In this document: positions 24,701 to 27,091 of the stretch, piece after piece
How the letters are laid out: the number at the start of each line of letters is the position of its first letter
How positions within the stretch are numbered: the first letter of the stretch is position 1
Assembly: GCF_001612745.1 (NCBI RefSeq)
Contig: NZ_BDBA01000055.1
Span: 1 to 39,758, forward strand
Length of the DNA: 39,758 bases
Reading direction: 5' to 3'
Origin: Nocardia amamiensis NBRC 102102
GTDB lineage: Bacteria > Actinomycetota > Actinomycetes > Mycobacteriales > Mycobacteriaceae
Notes under the pieces: generated by a model
Seen by the model: the letters and a program-made list of their open reading frames with translations, nothing else
What the model was told of the DNA's origin: nothing
The model's database searches: none
Position numbers and translations under genes: made by a program

Positions 24701-24977
24701 GTTCACCGCCGACCAGATCGATCGGGTCATGGCGAGCTTCGAAACCGCGAGCGGCATCGCCCAGGACTACCGGCCGGAAGTCTTCGACGGAGACTTGATC
24801 TTCTTCACCGCAGGAAAAGACCGCGTCGACCACGACGCCGTCGTGCAGACGTGGCGACCATTCATCACGGGCGACCTGCACAACACGGTCGTCGAAGCAC
24901 GTCATCTCGAGTTGACCCATCCGTCCGCACTGGCCGTCATCGGCCCGATCCTCGAAAGGTGCATGAACGAATGCTGA
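516..24977 (+). CDS. Seven-module non-ribosomal peptide synthetase with starter C domain, one E domain and terminal TE
   Basis: This giant synthetase (8153 aa from the 516 start) assembles a peptide on phosphopantetheinyl carrier domains in the cytoplasm. Domain order is C-A-T / C-A-T / C-A-T / C-A-T / C-A-T-E / C-A-T / C-A-T-TE. Condensation HHxxxDG motifs begin near residues 146, 1208, 2255, 3320, 4381, 5924 and 6956. The epimerase motif (HHLAVDAVSW) is near 5441. Carrier serines are near 1022, 2072, 3134, 4195, 5253, 6773 and 7842. The TE nucleophile motif GWSLGG has its Ser near 7971, followed by an Asp in MMDS and a His in RHLELTH. All A domains carry the YTSGSTG-type (FTSGSTG in A4) ATP-binding loop. 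Module order predicts a heptapeptide with a D residue at position 5. The N-terminal C domain means residue 1 receives an external acyl group. The enzyme activating that acyl group and an MbtH helper are not in the window. The gene overlaps the following methyltransferase gene by 7 nt. Confidence 0.97.
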   Translation: MNLKSDGTADGDLGLIPLSRAQYGMWLADHVPGGPAVNIAHYVEIQGPVDIDAFARAVYDAGHETESLVVRVVESDGRPYQFVDRSIGYDDPVLDVSDTDDPVATAMEWMRRDYNTKAVDLSRDRLTETRLLKVGEDHYFWYGRAHHLVVDGYGAFNVVTRIAEHYNALIEGRPPTPLVAASLRDIIEAERTYRASARFESDKAYWLDKVADIPSPVSLSGRTARSSKVDRVAGLQLPSQLSDMLDRFADEMDASAAQVVIAAFAAFLSRMTGTDDVVLSMPVSARVTKRLRNAAAMLANMVPIRFAISATTTVEEVVRASVSELVSAMRHQLYRFEDLRRDSNALDASANSFGPIVNILFFDSEIRLGSAAGRYRALTSGVLDDLQLNLYRSGAEAPLLIELHGNANLYEQGELESHAHRFIDFLSRLMESPLDTRIADIQLVGPAEELRIVEELAGRDGESPSATLVDLLTRQAAATPSAVAVTSGATSLTYRELDERSNRFARRLIALGAGPESLVAIAMPRDADLIIAVLGVLKSGAGYLPLDVAHPADRLEYVINDAGPVAVVTTRSMRAQVPGDPSRMVLFDDVPATGDDAADALTDADRRSPLRPGHLAYVIYTSGSTGRPKGVSITHRAVATYLVNSCAEIGIRSEDVWTLFHSFAFDYSVWEIFGALVTGGRVVVVDSLTTRSPDDVVRLAAREKVTVFSQTPSAFYQFAAAHQRYAQDGAPEGELAIRLVILSGEALNPAGLADWYEHNPDLPVLANSYGITETTVFVTYTDLTPDVAVPGAPSTVGPALPGLRTYVLDDRLRPCPLGAWGEIYVAGDQLARGYLNRPALSAGRFVANPFGTSGERLYRSGDVARWNHQGELEYRGRADQQVQLRGFRIELDEIRNALLTHSTVSAAVVVVHLPGTEAARLVGYVVPACDATCTPDVLRAHVGALLPEYMVPAGIVVIDAVPLTVNGKMDYRALPEPVFDSAAAYVAPRTVVEESIADVFAEVLGTERVGVLDSFFELGGNSITATSTAVRIAEVTRCDVSVRDLFTKPTVAELAAHIEDGHRSDRPVLKAVPRPEPIPLAPAQNRMWLVNQADPDSAAYNIPLVVQLSGRLDAEALRMALTDVIDRHESLRTCYPAVDGTGTQVIVPAEQVVAELDLTPQPTDPDDIAHRIRELSSIGTDLRGRPPIRVALLATADRRQHVLVVVLHHICCDGSSLRPLAADVATAYEARAEGKTPDWQPLTVQYADYSSWHRRLLGDAGDPDSLAARQLRYWTEQLAGIPPVLELPADRPRPARQSMLGDIADTVIAAETFAGIERLARTAGVTTFMVVHAALAVLLARLSGSADITIGTPVAGRGERALEPLVGMFVNTVPLRTEVRSEEQFIAFLARVKDTDVDAFANSDLPYERVVEELHPKRSMAYAPLCQVYLAFENMDRASLDLSELTVELLDPGAEPAKVDIIVTVAENTSGGGDVALRINYATDLFDRETVEELAARLNRALETFVANPRARVGDVDLLSGMERLGLVPASGGRAEDPRVLAEVFSVADRNAPAVVSGERVVLYGELDDWSNRVARVLIDWGVGPGDQVALAMGRSVEFVVGVWSVAKAGAAFVPVDPRYPSERVAHMVADSDVEVAITVDAARSLLPGHVRQLTLDDPAAGALLAAQSSAAVTDADRLRPCRILDTAYVLYTSGSTGTPKGVAVTHEGLANFAVEQQERYRVDRRSRVLQVAAPGFDAVMLELLMAHTNGAVLVVSPPEVFAGTELAALIRAQQVSHAFVTPSVLATMSPAGLDSLQVLVAGGEAVSAETVAVWAPGRRLHNGYGPTETTIMVAISDPLCVGDPVTIGGPIRGVDAVVLDARLRPVPVGVTGQLYVSGVQLSRGYLNRPAATAVTFVANPYGPAGTRMYGTGDLARWTADHTLEYLGRTDFQVKIRGQRIELGEIEAVLAGHPTVATAVAVGVGTDGGSRLAAYVVPADGAVDPAELLKYAAQRLPSHMVPDTVMVLDTLPLSSVGKVDRRALPEPEFGAATEFVAPRNAAEQIVADICAEVLGIDRVGVLDSFFDLGGNSLSATRAAARLSGAFGVEVPLRAIFETPAVGALAERLRTAEAAGREPLVPQERPDRIPLSPAQARMWFLNQFDTTSAVYNIPLVVRMSGDLDVAAMHATIADVLERHEALRTVYPDSDSGPHQVIVSLETALPPLTPVPVAPAEVEARIAAEVMAGFDVTSEIPFRIALLRSAPGEHTLVLVVHHISFDGSSLAPLAADLMTAYKARVREQAPQWSPLPVQYADYALWQRKLLGSEDDPHSPTVAQTGYWLSALADLPEVLDLPTDRPRPAQQSFRGATVSTTLPAELHRAVVALARRHDATVFMVMHAAYAALLARLSGTGDIAVGTPIAGRGEPGLDGLVGMFVNTLVLRTQIEPGASFLRILDQVRATDLAAFENADIPFERLVQVLNPPRTTAHAPLTQVGFSFQNIEIPTVEFEGLTVSTRMVDPSVAKYDVHLNLVDALEPDGEPGDMAVEFGYATDLFDEATITSMFDRYLLLLRAVVEEPARAVGDIDLLTTAEARELARYSTGSTTRAPSMTIADLFTAQAAATPDSTALLDAESGARLSYHEFAARVNSLARALIGRGVGPDTVVAVALHRSVDLLVTLYAIHAAGAAYLPLDPDHPVERVRAVLAAARPRAVLTRPADRASLPDDVPVWALDGLAAERADASPVTDDDRTRPLHPADLAYVIYTSGSTGVPKGVAVPHAAVVNQLRWMREHYGLGGDDIMLLRTPVTFDLSVWELFSALTCGAALVNAGHDAQRDPRAVAGLLAEHGVTTVDFVPSLLSAFLEVAAAHEFPQLRRVLCIGEALPAETVRRFKDLSAARIDNLYGPTEAAVSVTAHRIDAVDGAAVPIGVPEANVIVHVLDSRLHPVPIGVTGELYLGGVQLARGYHDRPGLTAATFVADPFGDTGRGRLYRTGDLVRWDESGSLRYVGRADTQVKVRGLRIELGDIEAALVAHEQVSAAVTQVRADGHDQRLVAYVVAGEALDAKQIRAFLLDRLPAYMVPSSVIRIDSIPLTANGKVDYRSLPAPDPSDDQTAYRAPRGLVEQTIAAVFGELFDRPEIGADDNFFDLGGNSLIATRALSRIGDVVDVSIPVRVIFEAPTVADLAERIARLRAVPSLPAPVRKPRPDRIPLSHAQTRMWFLNQFDPDAPGYIVPLAIRLEGVLDLEALTAAIGDVLERHESLRTVYPAVDGTPAQVVLDAADVLATFDLTPQPVGERELSRLLAEFSSLGFDVAKGAPVRIALYQLSDEAWTVALAAHHISCDGFSVAPLAADLVTAYRARSGGKAPEWAPLAVQFADYALWQREVLGSADDPCSYVARDIAYWRTQLAGIPDLLELPTDRPRPVEQTQRGAVIHVAIPGELQGRVEALARRAAATPFMVVHTALAVLLSRLSGSDDVTIGVPHAGRGDRSLDNLVGMFVNTLVMRTRITLDQTFLSLLDQVRRTDIEAFDHATVPFEQLVDALKPARSTAHTPLFQVLLAYQNMAQARVELPDLTVESVDPGERAAIYDLLLMLTEGHGAHNEPTGMTLRLTYATDLFDEDSVRRFAERFIRVLDAAATDAESAIGAIDLLDEAELQQVLERWNDTGGSAAAGRTLVDAFDEQVARTPDRPALCLPGASAVTYRDFDAQVNRLARWLIARGAGPESIVAVAIRRSTELITALYAVVKSGAAFLPVDPDHPSARITNVLNTAQPLMVLTTSADGEALPGTCVSVPIDRLDIADLPEEPITDAERRAPLRPDNVAYVLFTSGSTGVPKGVALTHAATMSQLEWAQQQWPHDASDAVLHKTPITFDIAVWELFWPLQTGANVVVAEPGGHRDPAYLADVIARHQITTVHFVPSMLDVLLESTAARLSSIRRVFVAGEALAQRTVDAAARVFGDADLVNWYGPAEAEVVTAQRCEPGAATTTVPIGAPASGMKVYVLDSRLRPVPVGVVGELYVSGIQLARGYHTRADLTCGAFVAHPFGAEGERLYRTGDLVRWRAAGELEYLGRSDFQVKVRGQRVEPGDIEAALYAIPQVARAVAIATAERIVGYVTLRPGAVIDGRAIREQLTHTLPPYLVPDGVHVLDAMPLNANGKLDRAALPQPVFDSGEEFVSPRTEREAVLARLIAELTGADRVSVTANVFTIGVNSLSAAQLAARAQAALGVSVGIRDIFDAPTIAGLAERIATRPHSAVVPLTSRPRPAAIPLAAAQRRMWYLNQLDTDSAAYNICFAARLTGPLDIDALRAAFRDVVTRHEPLRTVYPAVDGEPCQVVQDAAAMIADVVLDPDPVGGDTELADRIHTAVATGFDIATAVPVRARLYRTAADDHVLVLVVHHIAADGSSMAPLARDVFAAYRARVSDRAPQWEPLAVQYADYALWQQEVLGSEYDPASLIARQIRYWSEALGDAPELLGLPTDRPRPATISTAGGNVRFELPPRLHDDIVRLAHREGVTVFVLLHAALAILLARTAHSDDISVGTPVAGRGRPELDDLVGMFVNTVVLRTRVHDDRSFRELLAEVRDVDLEALAHADLPYERLVDVLGRPRSTAYSPLYQVMFGLQNTSPARFELPGVGVELLDPGIAQAKADLMVLLTERVDGARPAGIDGEIIYATDLFVESTAMSTAQRFVRVLETVTSDPGRPIGAIGLLSAEETEQLVPAKGGDAARSCLLPDLLASAVAADASAVALIGEAETVTYGELDHRSNRLARQLFAQGARPGVCIALAVPRSVDYHVAMWAIAKTGATFVPVDLRYPLERIAHMVHDSGVEAGITLAAARASLPDGVAWLVLDDPQSATEIVARSGHSITDAERGRALRVQDAAYVIYTSGSTGTPKGVVVTHEGLANFAAEQRERYRVDATSRVLQVASPAFDAVLLEALMAHAACASLVVSPPEVFGGPDLAELIRRHQVSHAFLTPSVLATMSPAGLGSLRMLAVGGEMVPADLIAAWAPGRQLHNIYGPTETTIVITMSDPVRPGEPIAIGGPIRGAEAMVLDARLRPVPVGVAGELYLSGVQLARGYLNRRGTTAAAFVANPYGEPGSRMYRTGDIVRWNARRALEYVGRSDFQVKIRGQRIELGEIDAALLTHPRVAAAVTVSRRGPGGQPVLAAYIVPEPGTVVEPIAVLDHVAAVLPAHMVPSTATVLDRMPITSTGKVDRKALPEPVFQPAQEDAVAAETDLERTIAAAFADVLGIASVGVTTSFFALGGDSILSIQLASRLKSAGVVVTARDIFEHKTVRALAAVAAAAERVVLEELPGGGVGEIPFTPVVSWFTERLGPAPRFAQSMLVRLPGDARVEEVTSTVRAVLDQHDMLRSRLRAQQLEVLPASTVDAAGSVLTRTFRTGEAPGTDGFTAVLESALAEASACLDPAEGRMVQVACLLPESGVDADARALIVIHHLAVDAVSWRILIPDFAAAWQQVTQGRTVELPAQGTSMRRWAHALADAAAARADELELWQRMSGADDPLLGRAALDPAVDTQSTVRHLTVSVPADVTSALLDTVPAAVRGSVDDALLAGLTMALTRWRSRRAVAHAGMKVLLEGHGRAEQIAEGADLSRTVGWFTNTYPVALELSGIDAADPRAAVKSVKDQLRDIPDKGIGYGLLRYLNTETADRLSALPEPQISFNNLGRVGVDLASLSDLAWIPTDEQFDRRAAFDSDMPAAAVVTIDVNIVDTGAGPQLSAHVGYAARLLDHDEVAELVDEWVDAVTGIAAAARAHDDWGFSRSDVPLVDVTQSDLDAFADRYGTLTDVWSLAPLQAGLLFHAELAAGDIDVYTAQSVLGLAGVVDEDRLERSAAALLARHANLRAAFVRTADGVPAQVVPAATAVPWRRIDLTGSTTTPEELIAAERAVPFDPADPPLLRFLLIAVAPQDYRLVLTAHHLLLDGWSLPLLWRELIGLYAVGARTDLLPAAASYRTYLEWLDRRELATGVEVWRDVLRDFTEPTLVADSRSDTTVDIPVDLEVVLDRAVTAELVEFARARAVTMATIVQFAWATVLGNLLGTERVVFGSTVSGRPADLPGVESMIGLFINTIPVAAQVRRDWTIEDALNRLQADNTRLLDHHEVELSRILAAAGTAQLFDTLVVFESYPVDSSGLGDADIDGMRVVSSDGSDAAHYPITVQAHQTDELHVRIRYQRARIDDRTASGLAARLETVLRAITSDPRSRLGAVDLLSAGERRDLVPASGGRAESPRVLAALLSAGVTVNPDAPAVISGEHTLSYVELDAWSNRVARELIDRGVGPGDQVALAMARSVEFVVGMWAVAKAGAAFLPIDPRNPAERVLHMVADAELRVALTVESSRTLLPDSVLALVLDDPDTQKAIAARSATAVTDAERVRTPHVRDTAYVLYTSGSTGTPKGVAVTHEGLANFVAVVRGRFGVDSGSRVLQAAAPGFDVVVLEVLLAHTNGAVLVLPPADLFGGPEFAELIRAQRVSHAFITPSVLATMSPEGLDSLRVLIAGGEAVTPETVAVWAPGRQLLNGYGPTEATVLAGISAPLQPGDVVTIGGPIGGVEAVVLDAWMRPVAVGVVGELYLAGVQLARGYVNRPAVTAGAFVANPFGPAGSRMYRTGDLARWTPEHTVEYLGRSDFQVKIRGQRIELGEIEAVLAEHPGVEHAVVLLRKDERGIDRLVGYLIGDEDVDPHEVRNAARLRLPAHMVPDVCMVLGELPLTRTGKLDRLALPTPEFSEGREWIAPRTEAERRVAGVFATVLGVERVGAADSFFDLGGNSLSATRVTAQLGTALGVSISVRDLFDASTVAELAARLASFERRARVPLQPRTRPALVPLSLAQQRMWFLNQLDTSIGAYNIPLVIRLKGELDLDALQRACELVVDRHESLRTKFPMTDGTPHQVTVSAEEVVPVLTAVRIDEQQLMPRAVAAVSASFDVTQAPPLRIELFGLDATEHVLVIAVHHICADGQSMIPLARDVALAYQASRQGTQPLWPVLPVQYADYTLWQREVLGDEHDPGSVMSRQLRFWTDTLDGLPELLELPTDLPRPPVASMRGSTVDFEIPAAVQARVGAIARQSNATVFMVLHAALTVVLSRLACVDDVAVGTPVAGRGERELDDLIGMFVNTLVLRSRVSSRQSFTELLAATRETDLAAFAHADVPFEQVVEAVNPPRSTAHLPLYQVTIDVQNAGKAALELPGLTVERVENGFEPAQADLNVTLVERLGDQGRPDGIVGRLTYATDLFVEETMIRFGQSFVRILDEVTANPEIAIGDIDLVGPAQRRELLDASGNDGLAVPETTLGELFATMAAAQPDAVAVTDGQSRLTYAELDRRADAVAARLAGHGVGPDALVAVALPRSIELIVGLLGVVRAGAGYLPLDVAYPSERLRFVLDDAGPAAVLTSAEIASAVPEYAAPVVLVEDCVGSASTSTAMKSAARPGNIAYVIYTSGSTGRPKGVTVSHREAVTLFTNAVERFDVGPDDVWTMFHSYAFDFAVWEIWGALLTGGKVVVVDYETSRSPEAFVDVVARERVTVLSQTPSAFYGFADAERRYRESGCSAGELALRYVVFGGEALDASRLSDWFAAHAPGSPRLVNMYGITETTVHVTFSEVAQAESAGIGTALPGLRVYVLDDRLRPVPIGAVGEIYVAGGQLSRGYLGAPALTAGRFVANPFDPRGTRLYRSGDVGRWRKSARGLELLYAGRADAQVQLRGFRIEMGEVESALLRHPHVAQAAAAVHRHDRGVDQLIGYVVGADGQRIDPGEVRVAAAQVLTSYMVPSAIMVLRELPLTVNGKLDRKALPAPDFDESASEFTAPRTHTERTICDVYAQVLGIQRVGASDGFFDLGGNSLLATMVVTELRSRGVTIALPWMFDDATPMSLASRADGSEGGSGLQVLLPLRANGPQRAVFAVHPAGGLAWFYGGLVEHLHKDRPIYGLQDPHVVAGEPRAQSIDELAERYVAEIRRVQPAGPYHLLGWSLGGTIAHAIAVRLQRGGEQVGTLAMMDSAVGTSEAMAEALSTTAEEAAPSELMADLLGGWRELFDIGADVTADTQERAWAVIRDQVTATGMFTADQIDRVMASFETASGIAQDYRPEVFDGDLIFFTAGKDRVDHDAVVQTWRPFITGDLHNTVVEARHLELTHPSALAVIGPILERCMNEC
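3721..6860 (+). other. NRPS module 2: C-A-T, hydrophobic residue predicted
   Basis: The C domain (HHICCDG) is of the ordinary LCL kind. A2 reads D-A-L-F-V-G-G-I-M-K by eye (GFDAVMLELL, HAFVTPS, VAGGEA, HNGYGPTETTIM). The D-A-L skeleton occurs in several hydrophobic and Tyr-type codes, so I predict a non-polar residue but cannot name it. A2 is strikingly similar to A5 and A6 in its whole core, including the phrases VTHEGLANF and TPSVLATMSP. T2 has FFDLGGNSL. Confidence 0.75.
6861..10050 (+). other. NRPS module 3: C-A-T, substrate unclear
   Basis: The C domain carries HHISFDG. A3 reads D-L-W-D-L-I-L-V-S-K by eye (TFDLSVWELF, VDFVPS, LCIGEA, NLYGPTEAAVS). The W at position 239 and the GPTEAAV motif resemble domains for Ser, Gly or other small polar residues, but I do not recognise this exact code. 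T3 is canonical (FFDLGGNSL). There is no epimerase, so residue 3 should be L unless the next C domain is a dual C/E type, for which I see no sign. Confidence 0.72.
10051..13215 (+). other. NRPS module 4: C-A-T with atypical A5 motif and carrier core
   Basis: The C domain carries HHISCDG. A4 reads D-I-W-H-F-A-W-V-V-K by eye, a code I do not recognise. Its A5 motif is YGPAEAEV where the family has YGPTEAxV, and its A3 loop is FTSGSTG instead of YTSGSTG. The carrier domain core reads FTIGVNSL instead of FFDLGGNSL: the phosphopantetheine Ser (about residue 4195) is kept, but the Asp and the second Gly before it are lost. The surrounding A motifs, including KVRGQRVE and NGKLDR, are intact, so the module looks usable but divergent. 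Confidence 0.72.
13216..17830 (+). other. NRPS module 5: C-A-T-E, D-configured hydrophobic residue predicted
   Basis: The C domain has HHIAADG. A5 reads D-A-L-F-A-G-I-I-V-K by eye, a hydrophobic-type code related to A2. T5 carries LGGDSI, the variant usually seen in carriers that precede an epimerase. The E domain spans about 16425-17780, with HHLAVDAVSW, RTVGWFTNTYPV and QISFNNLGR. It should convert residue 5 to the D form before transfer. Confidence 0.85.
17831..20940 (+). other. NRPS module 6: DCL-type C, A6, T6
   Basis: The C domain (APLQAGLLFHAE at its start, HHLLLDGWS) is of the type that follows epimerases and accepts a D-configured upstream residue, matching the E domain of module 5. 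A6 reads D-V-L-F-I-G-G-V-L-K by eye, hydrophobic type, and is a close sister of A2 and A5. The C-A linker phrase LVPASGGRAE before A6 is also found before A2. T6 is canonical (FFDLGGNSL). Confidence 0.78.
20941..24977 (+). other. NRPS module 7 and thioesterase: C-A-T-TE, threonine predicted
   Basis: The C domain has HHICADG. A7 reads D-F-W-S-V-G-M-V-H-K by eye, two conservative changes from the well-known Thr code D-F-W-N-I-G-M-V-H-K, and has the GITETTVHV motif typical of Thr domains. A terminal Thr could offer its hydroxyl for ester formation or methylation. The type I thioesterase (about 24170-24977) has a GWSLGG nucleophile elbow, followed by Asp and His in the expected order. It should hydrolyse or macrocyclise the chain. 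Confidence 0.82.
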
Positions 24978-25765
24978 CGACTCTCCAGCAATTCCAGCAA
25001 CTCCGGCTCGACGACGGCAGGATGGTGGCCTGCACGAGTCCGGCCGAGGCGCGGATGCTGTGGGGCGAGATGTCGACGGAAGGGTTCTATCGGCGTGCCG
25101 CCGCGAGATTACGACCGGGGGACGTCGCACTGGATATCGGTGCGAATATCGGACTCAGCGCGATGATGTTCGCCGACACCTGCCCCGGCGTCCGCGTGAT
25201 CGCCGCCGAGCCGGCTCCGATGACGTTCGATTGCCTGGAGCGCAATGTGGCCGCCTATGTCCCTGACGGCGTGCCACTGCAGGTTGCCATCGGAGCGGCG
25301 CCCGGGATCGCGCCGTTCACCTGGTACCCGCGGGCATCGGCGAATTCGGGTCTGTACGCCGACCGCGAAGCCGACGACGAAGCCACCGCGATCTATCTGC
25401 GCAACAGCGGCCTGAACGACGAAGCGATCGCACTCATCACCGACGGCCTGCACGAGGGCGAGCAAATAGACGTCGAGATCACCACTGTTTCGGCAATATT
25501 GGCCGAGCACGGTCCAACAGCCGAGATCGGGTTGCTCAAGGTCGATGTCGAGCGGGCGGAATTGGACGTGCTGCACGGCATCGCCGAAGCAGACTGGCCA
25601 CGTATCCGCGCCGTCGTCGCCGAGGTCCACGACCGCGACGACCGGCTGACGCAGTTCTGCGGATTGCTGCGTCTACACGGCCTGCCCGCGCGAACACGAC
25701 AGGACCCGAGTCTGGCCGGAACCGAACTTTACGAGGTCTACGCCGTCAGGACGGCAAACAACTGA
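24971..25765 (+). CDS. FkbM-family SAM-dependent methyltransferase
   Basis: This 264-aa protein has the FkbM (Methyltransf_21) pattern: a SAM-binding DIGANIG loop at about residue 55, an acidic AEP turn about 25 residues later, and the characteristic LLKVDVERAE segment in the C-terminal third. Family members methylate hydroxyl groups of natural products or sugars. The ATG at 24971 overlaps the NRPS stop by 7 nt and is preceded by GAAAGG (24954-24959), 11 nt upstream. Longer in-frame readings start inside the TE domain and are rejected. Co-transcription and probable translational coupling make it a tailoring enzyme of the peptide; a Ser/Thr-type hydroxyl or a hydroxylated acyl chain is the likely target, but the substrate is not shown by the sequence. 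Diverged copies of its 3' end lie at 30787 and 34417. Confidence 0.85.
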   Translation: MLTTLQQFQQLRLDDGRMVACTSPAEARMLWGEMSTEGFYRRAAARLRPGDVALDIGANIGLSAMMFADTCPGVRVIAAEPAPMTFDCLERNVAAYVPDGVPLQVAIGAAPGIAPFTWYPRASANSGLYADREADDEATAIYLRNSGLNDEAIALITDGLHEGEQIDVEITTVSAILAEHGPTAEIGLLKVDVERAELDVLHGIAEADWPRIRAVVAEVHDRDDRLTQFCGLLRLHGLPARTRQDPSLAGTELYEVYAVRTANN

Positions 25766-25921
25766 ATCGTTCCGTTTCCGGGTGAGTGGCGTTGCACGTC
25801 AAGCGTGCAACGCCACTCAGCAGAGCGCCGGAAGCTGTGGCGCCTATTCTGCTGCTGGCCGATCCCGATCGCCGCACACGCATCGCAGAGCAGGACCGTT
25901 TGCATGACCGTCCGGACGCCG
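25742..25921 (+). repeat. Direct repeat C, first part (fkbM end, hairpin and flank)
   Basis: This 180-bp segment covers the last codons of the methyltransferase gene, the hairpin and about 100 bp beyond. It matches 34417-34596 without gaps and with about 16 differences (near 91% identity by eye). From 25820 to 26024 I see no gene; the stretch ends at the HIT gene start. Confidence 0.85.
25783..25819 (+). terminator. 16-bp perfect hairpin closing the NRPS-methyltransferase unit
   Basis: TGAGTGGCGTTGCACG (25783-25798) and its exact reverse complement (25804-25819) enclose a 5-nt loop, TCAAG. It begins 17 nt after the fkbM stop codon. There is no U-tract, as is common for actinobacterial terminators. 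The same hairpin recurs with one arm change at 34458. Confidence 0.75.
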
Positions 25922-26024
25922 TGGATCAGCTCGCGTGAGTAGTGTGCTCGGCAGCCTGCTAGCCCGTGTTCCAAAGTGGCTGCGGTCGACTCGTGTGGTA
26001 GTAGCTGAGCGGTAGTGTTGCGGA

Positions 26025-26471
26025 GTGGGGAGTGCGTGTCTGATCTGTGACAAGCATCGAGGTGTCGGCCGTCTCGTCGGTCCGGTGATCTTTGCCGACG
26101 AGTTGGTAGTGGTGACGCATCGACCGCTGACCGAGGGCAGGCCGGTTCCGGGGTATCTGTTCGTCGAGACCAGGCGGCATGCACCGACGTTGGCGGATCT
26201 GACTGACGCCGAGGCATCTGCGGTCGGATGGGCGGTTCGCCGCGCCGCGTATGCGTTACGGCGCGAACTTTCACCCGAGTTCGTCTTCTCCGCGGTCGCC
26301 GGTCGCAGCGTCACGCATTTCCACCAGCATGTGTTCGCCCGGGCTGACGGCATGCCGGAAACGCTGCACTGGTTCGATGTCGATTCCTGGCCCGATGGAC
26401 CACGTATCGACGCCTCGGCATTGAGATTGCTGACCGGGCGTCTGGCCACCTACTTCACCGGCCGTGAATAG
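26025..26471 (+). CDS. HIT-family (histidine triad) protein
   Basis: This 148-aa protein carries the histidine triad HFHQHVF with His at about residues 98, 100 and 102, followed by small and aromatic residues as in HIT nucleotide hydrolases and transferases. An N-terminal CLIC pair (C5, C8) resembles the zinc-binding cysteines of some HIT proteins. The family cleaves or transfers nucleoside phosphates such as AMP-lysine or Ap4A; the substrate here is unknown. The start is a GTG with no strong ribosome site, so the N terminus is less certain, although the CxxC placement supports it. It stands alone between the NRPS terminator and a convergent minus-strand gene. A 67-bp relic of its 3' end is found at 34597-34663. 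Confidence 0.82.
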   Translation: MGSACLICDKHRGVGRLVGPVIFADELVVVTHRPLTEGRPVPGYLFVETRRHAPTLADLTDAEASAVGWAVRRAAYALRRELSPEFVFSAVAGRSVTHFHQHVFARADGMPETLHWFDVDSWPDGPRIDASALRLLTGRLATYFTGRE

Positions 26472-26496
26472 CTTGTCCGAGTCGGCAGGTCACTGC
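26430..26496 (+). repeat. Direct repeat C, second part (end of HIT gene)
   Basis: This segment holds the last 14 codons of the HIT gene plus 25 bp downstream. It matches 34597-34663 at 62 of 67 positions by eye. In the second copy it is joined directly to the 25742-25921 block, with 508 bp missing between them. Confidence 0.85.
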
Positions 26497-26567
26497 GGAC
26501 TCCGCAATGCCGCCAAACGGCTCGGACATGCCACAACTGGAAGTTCTAGTTGCCGTCGGACTTCGTA

Positions 26568-27068
26568 TCACGCCGCGATTGGCGCGACTGCGATCGCCCG
26601 CCCGTCGCGGGTCGTCACGGTGATGTGCGGTTCGTCGCTGCCGTAGGCGCGGATGACCGCAAACGCCAAACCATCCGCTGCGATCGGTACGACCTGCTTC
26701 TCCAGCGAGGAACTCACCGTCAGGCATACCGCGTCGTGGGCGGCGCGGCCGATCACCGCGAACCAGCCTTCGCCGGACTGGTCGGCATTGGCGGAACGGA
26801 ACCGTGTGCCGAGTCGCTGCAACGGCTCCCAGCTCGAGGTGCGGTCGTTCCGAGGCCCAGACGGCCGGGGTGCGCCGAACATGGTTCCGTGCGTCGCCCA
26901 CTGGTCACCGTCGGGGTGAACGAACACGATGTACCGGCCCTGGTTGCCGTCGATGACGACAGCGGCGATGTCGTCGCGGATGACGACGCTGACCGGGGTG
27001 AGGTCCCGGTCAGCGTCCGCGAGGGCATCGAGCGCCACGGTGACCGCTGGATGGTCCAGAGCGTCCAT
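26568..27068 (-). CDS. Hypothetical 166-aa protein, last gene of a minus-strand operon
   Basis: I do not recognise a family. The 166-aa sequence is soluble in character, with no signal peptide or membrane segment, and alternates short beta-like stretches (VSVVIRDDIAAVVID, GRYIVFVHPDG, PHITVTTRDGRAIAVA). These suggest a small all-beta or alpha/beta domain. The ATG at 27068 is preceded by GGAAGGGGA about 6 nt upstream, a strong ribosome site, so the longer in-frame reading up to 27590 is rejected; that extension also overlaps the secreted-protein gene in another frame. It follows that gene by 23 nt and converges with the HIT gene. GC-rich third positions support real coding. Confidence 0.7.
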   Translation of the reverse strand: MDALDHPAVTVALDALADADRDLTPVSVVIRDDIAAVVIDGNQGRYIVFVHPDGDQWATHGTMFGAPRPSGPRNDRTSSWEPLQRLGTRFRSANADQSGEGWFAVIGRAAHDAVCLTVSSSLEKQVVPIAADGLAFAVIRAYGSDEPHITVTTRDGRAIAVAPIAA

Positions 27069-27091
27069 TGGCTGTCCCCTTCCCTGTAATG

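Noticed and set aside
516..24977. Assignment of the product to the peptidolipin group of Nocardia (seven-residue lipopeptides with Thr)
   Set aside because: The residue number and terminal Thr fit, but from memory peptidolipin NA has D residues at two positions, while only one epimerase is present here, and the A-domain codes do not clearly read Ala/Pro. Left open.
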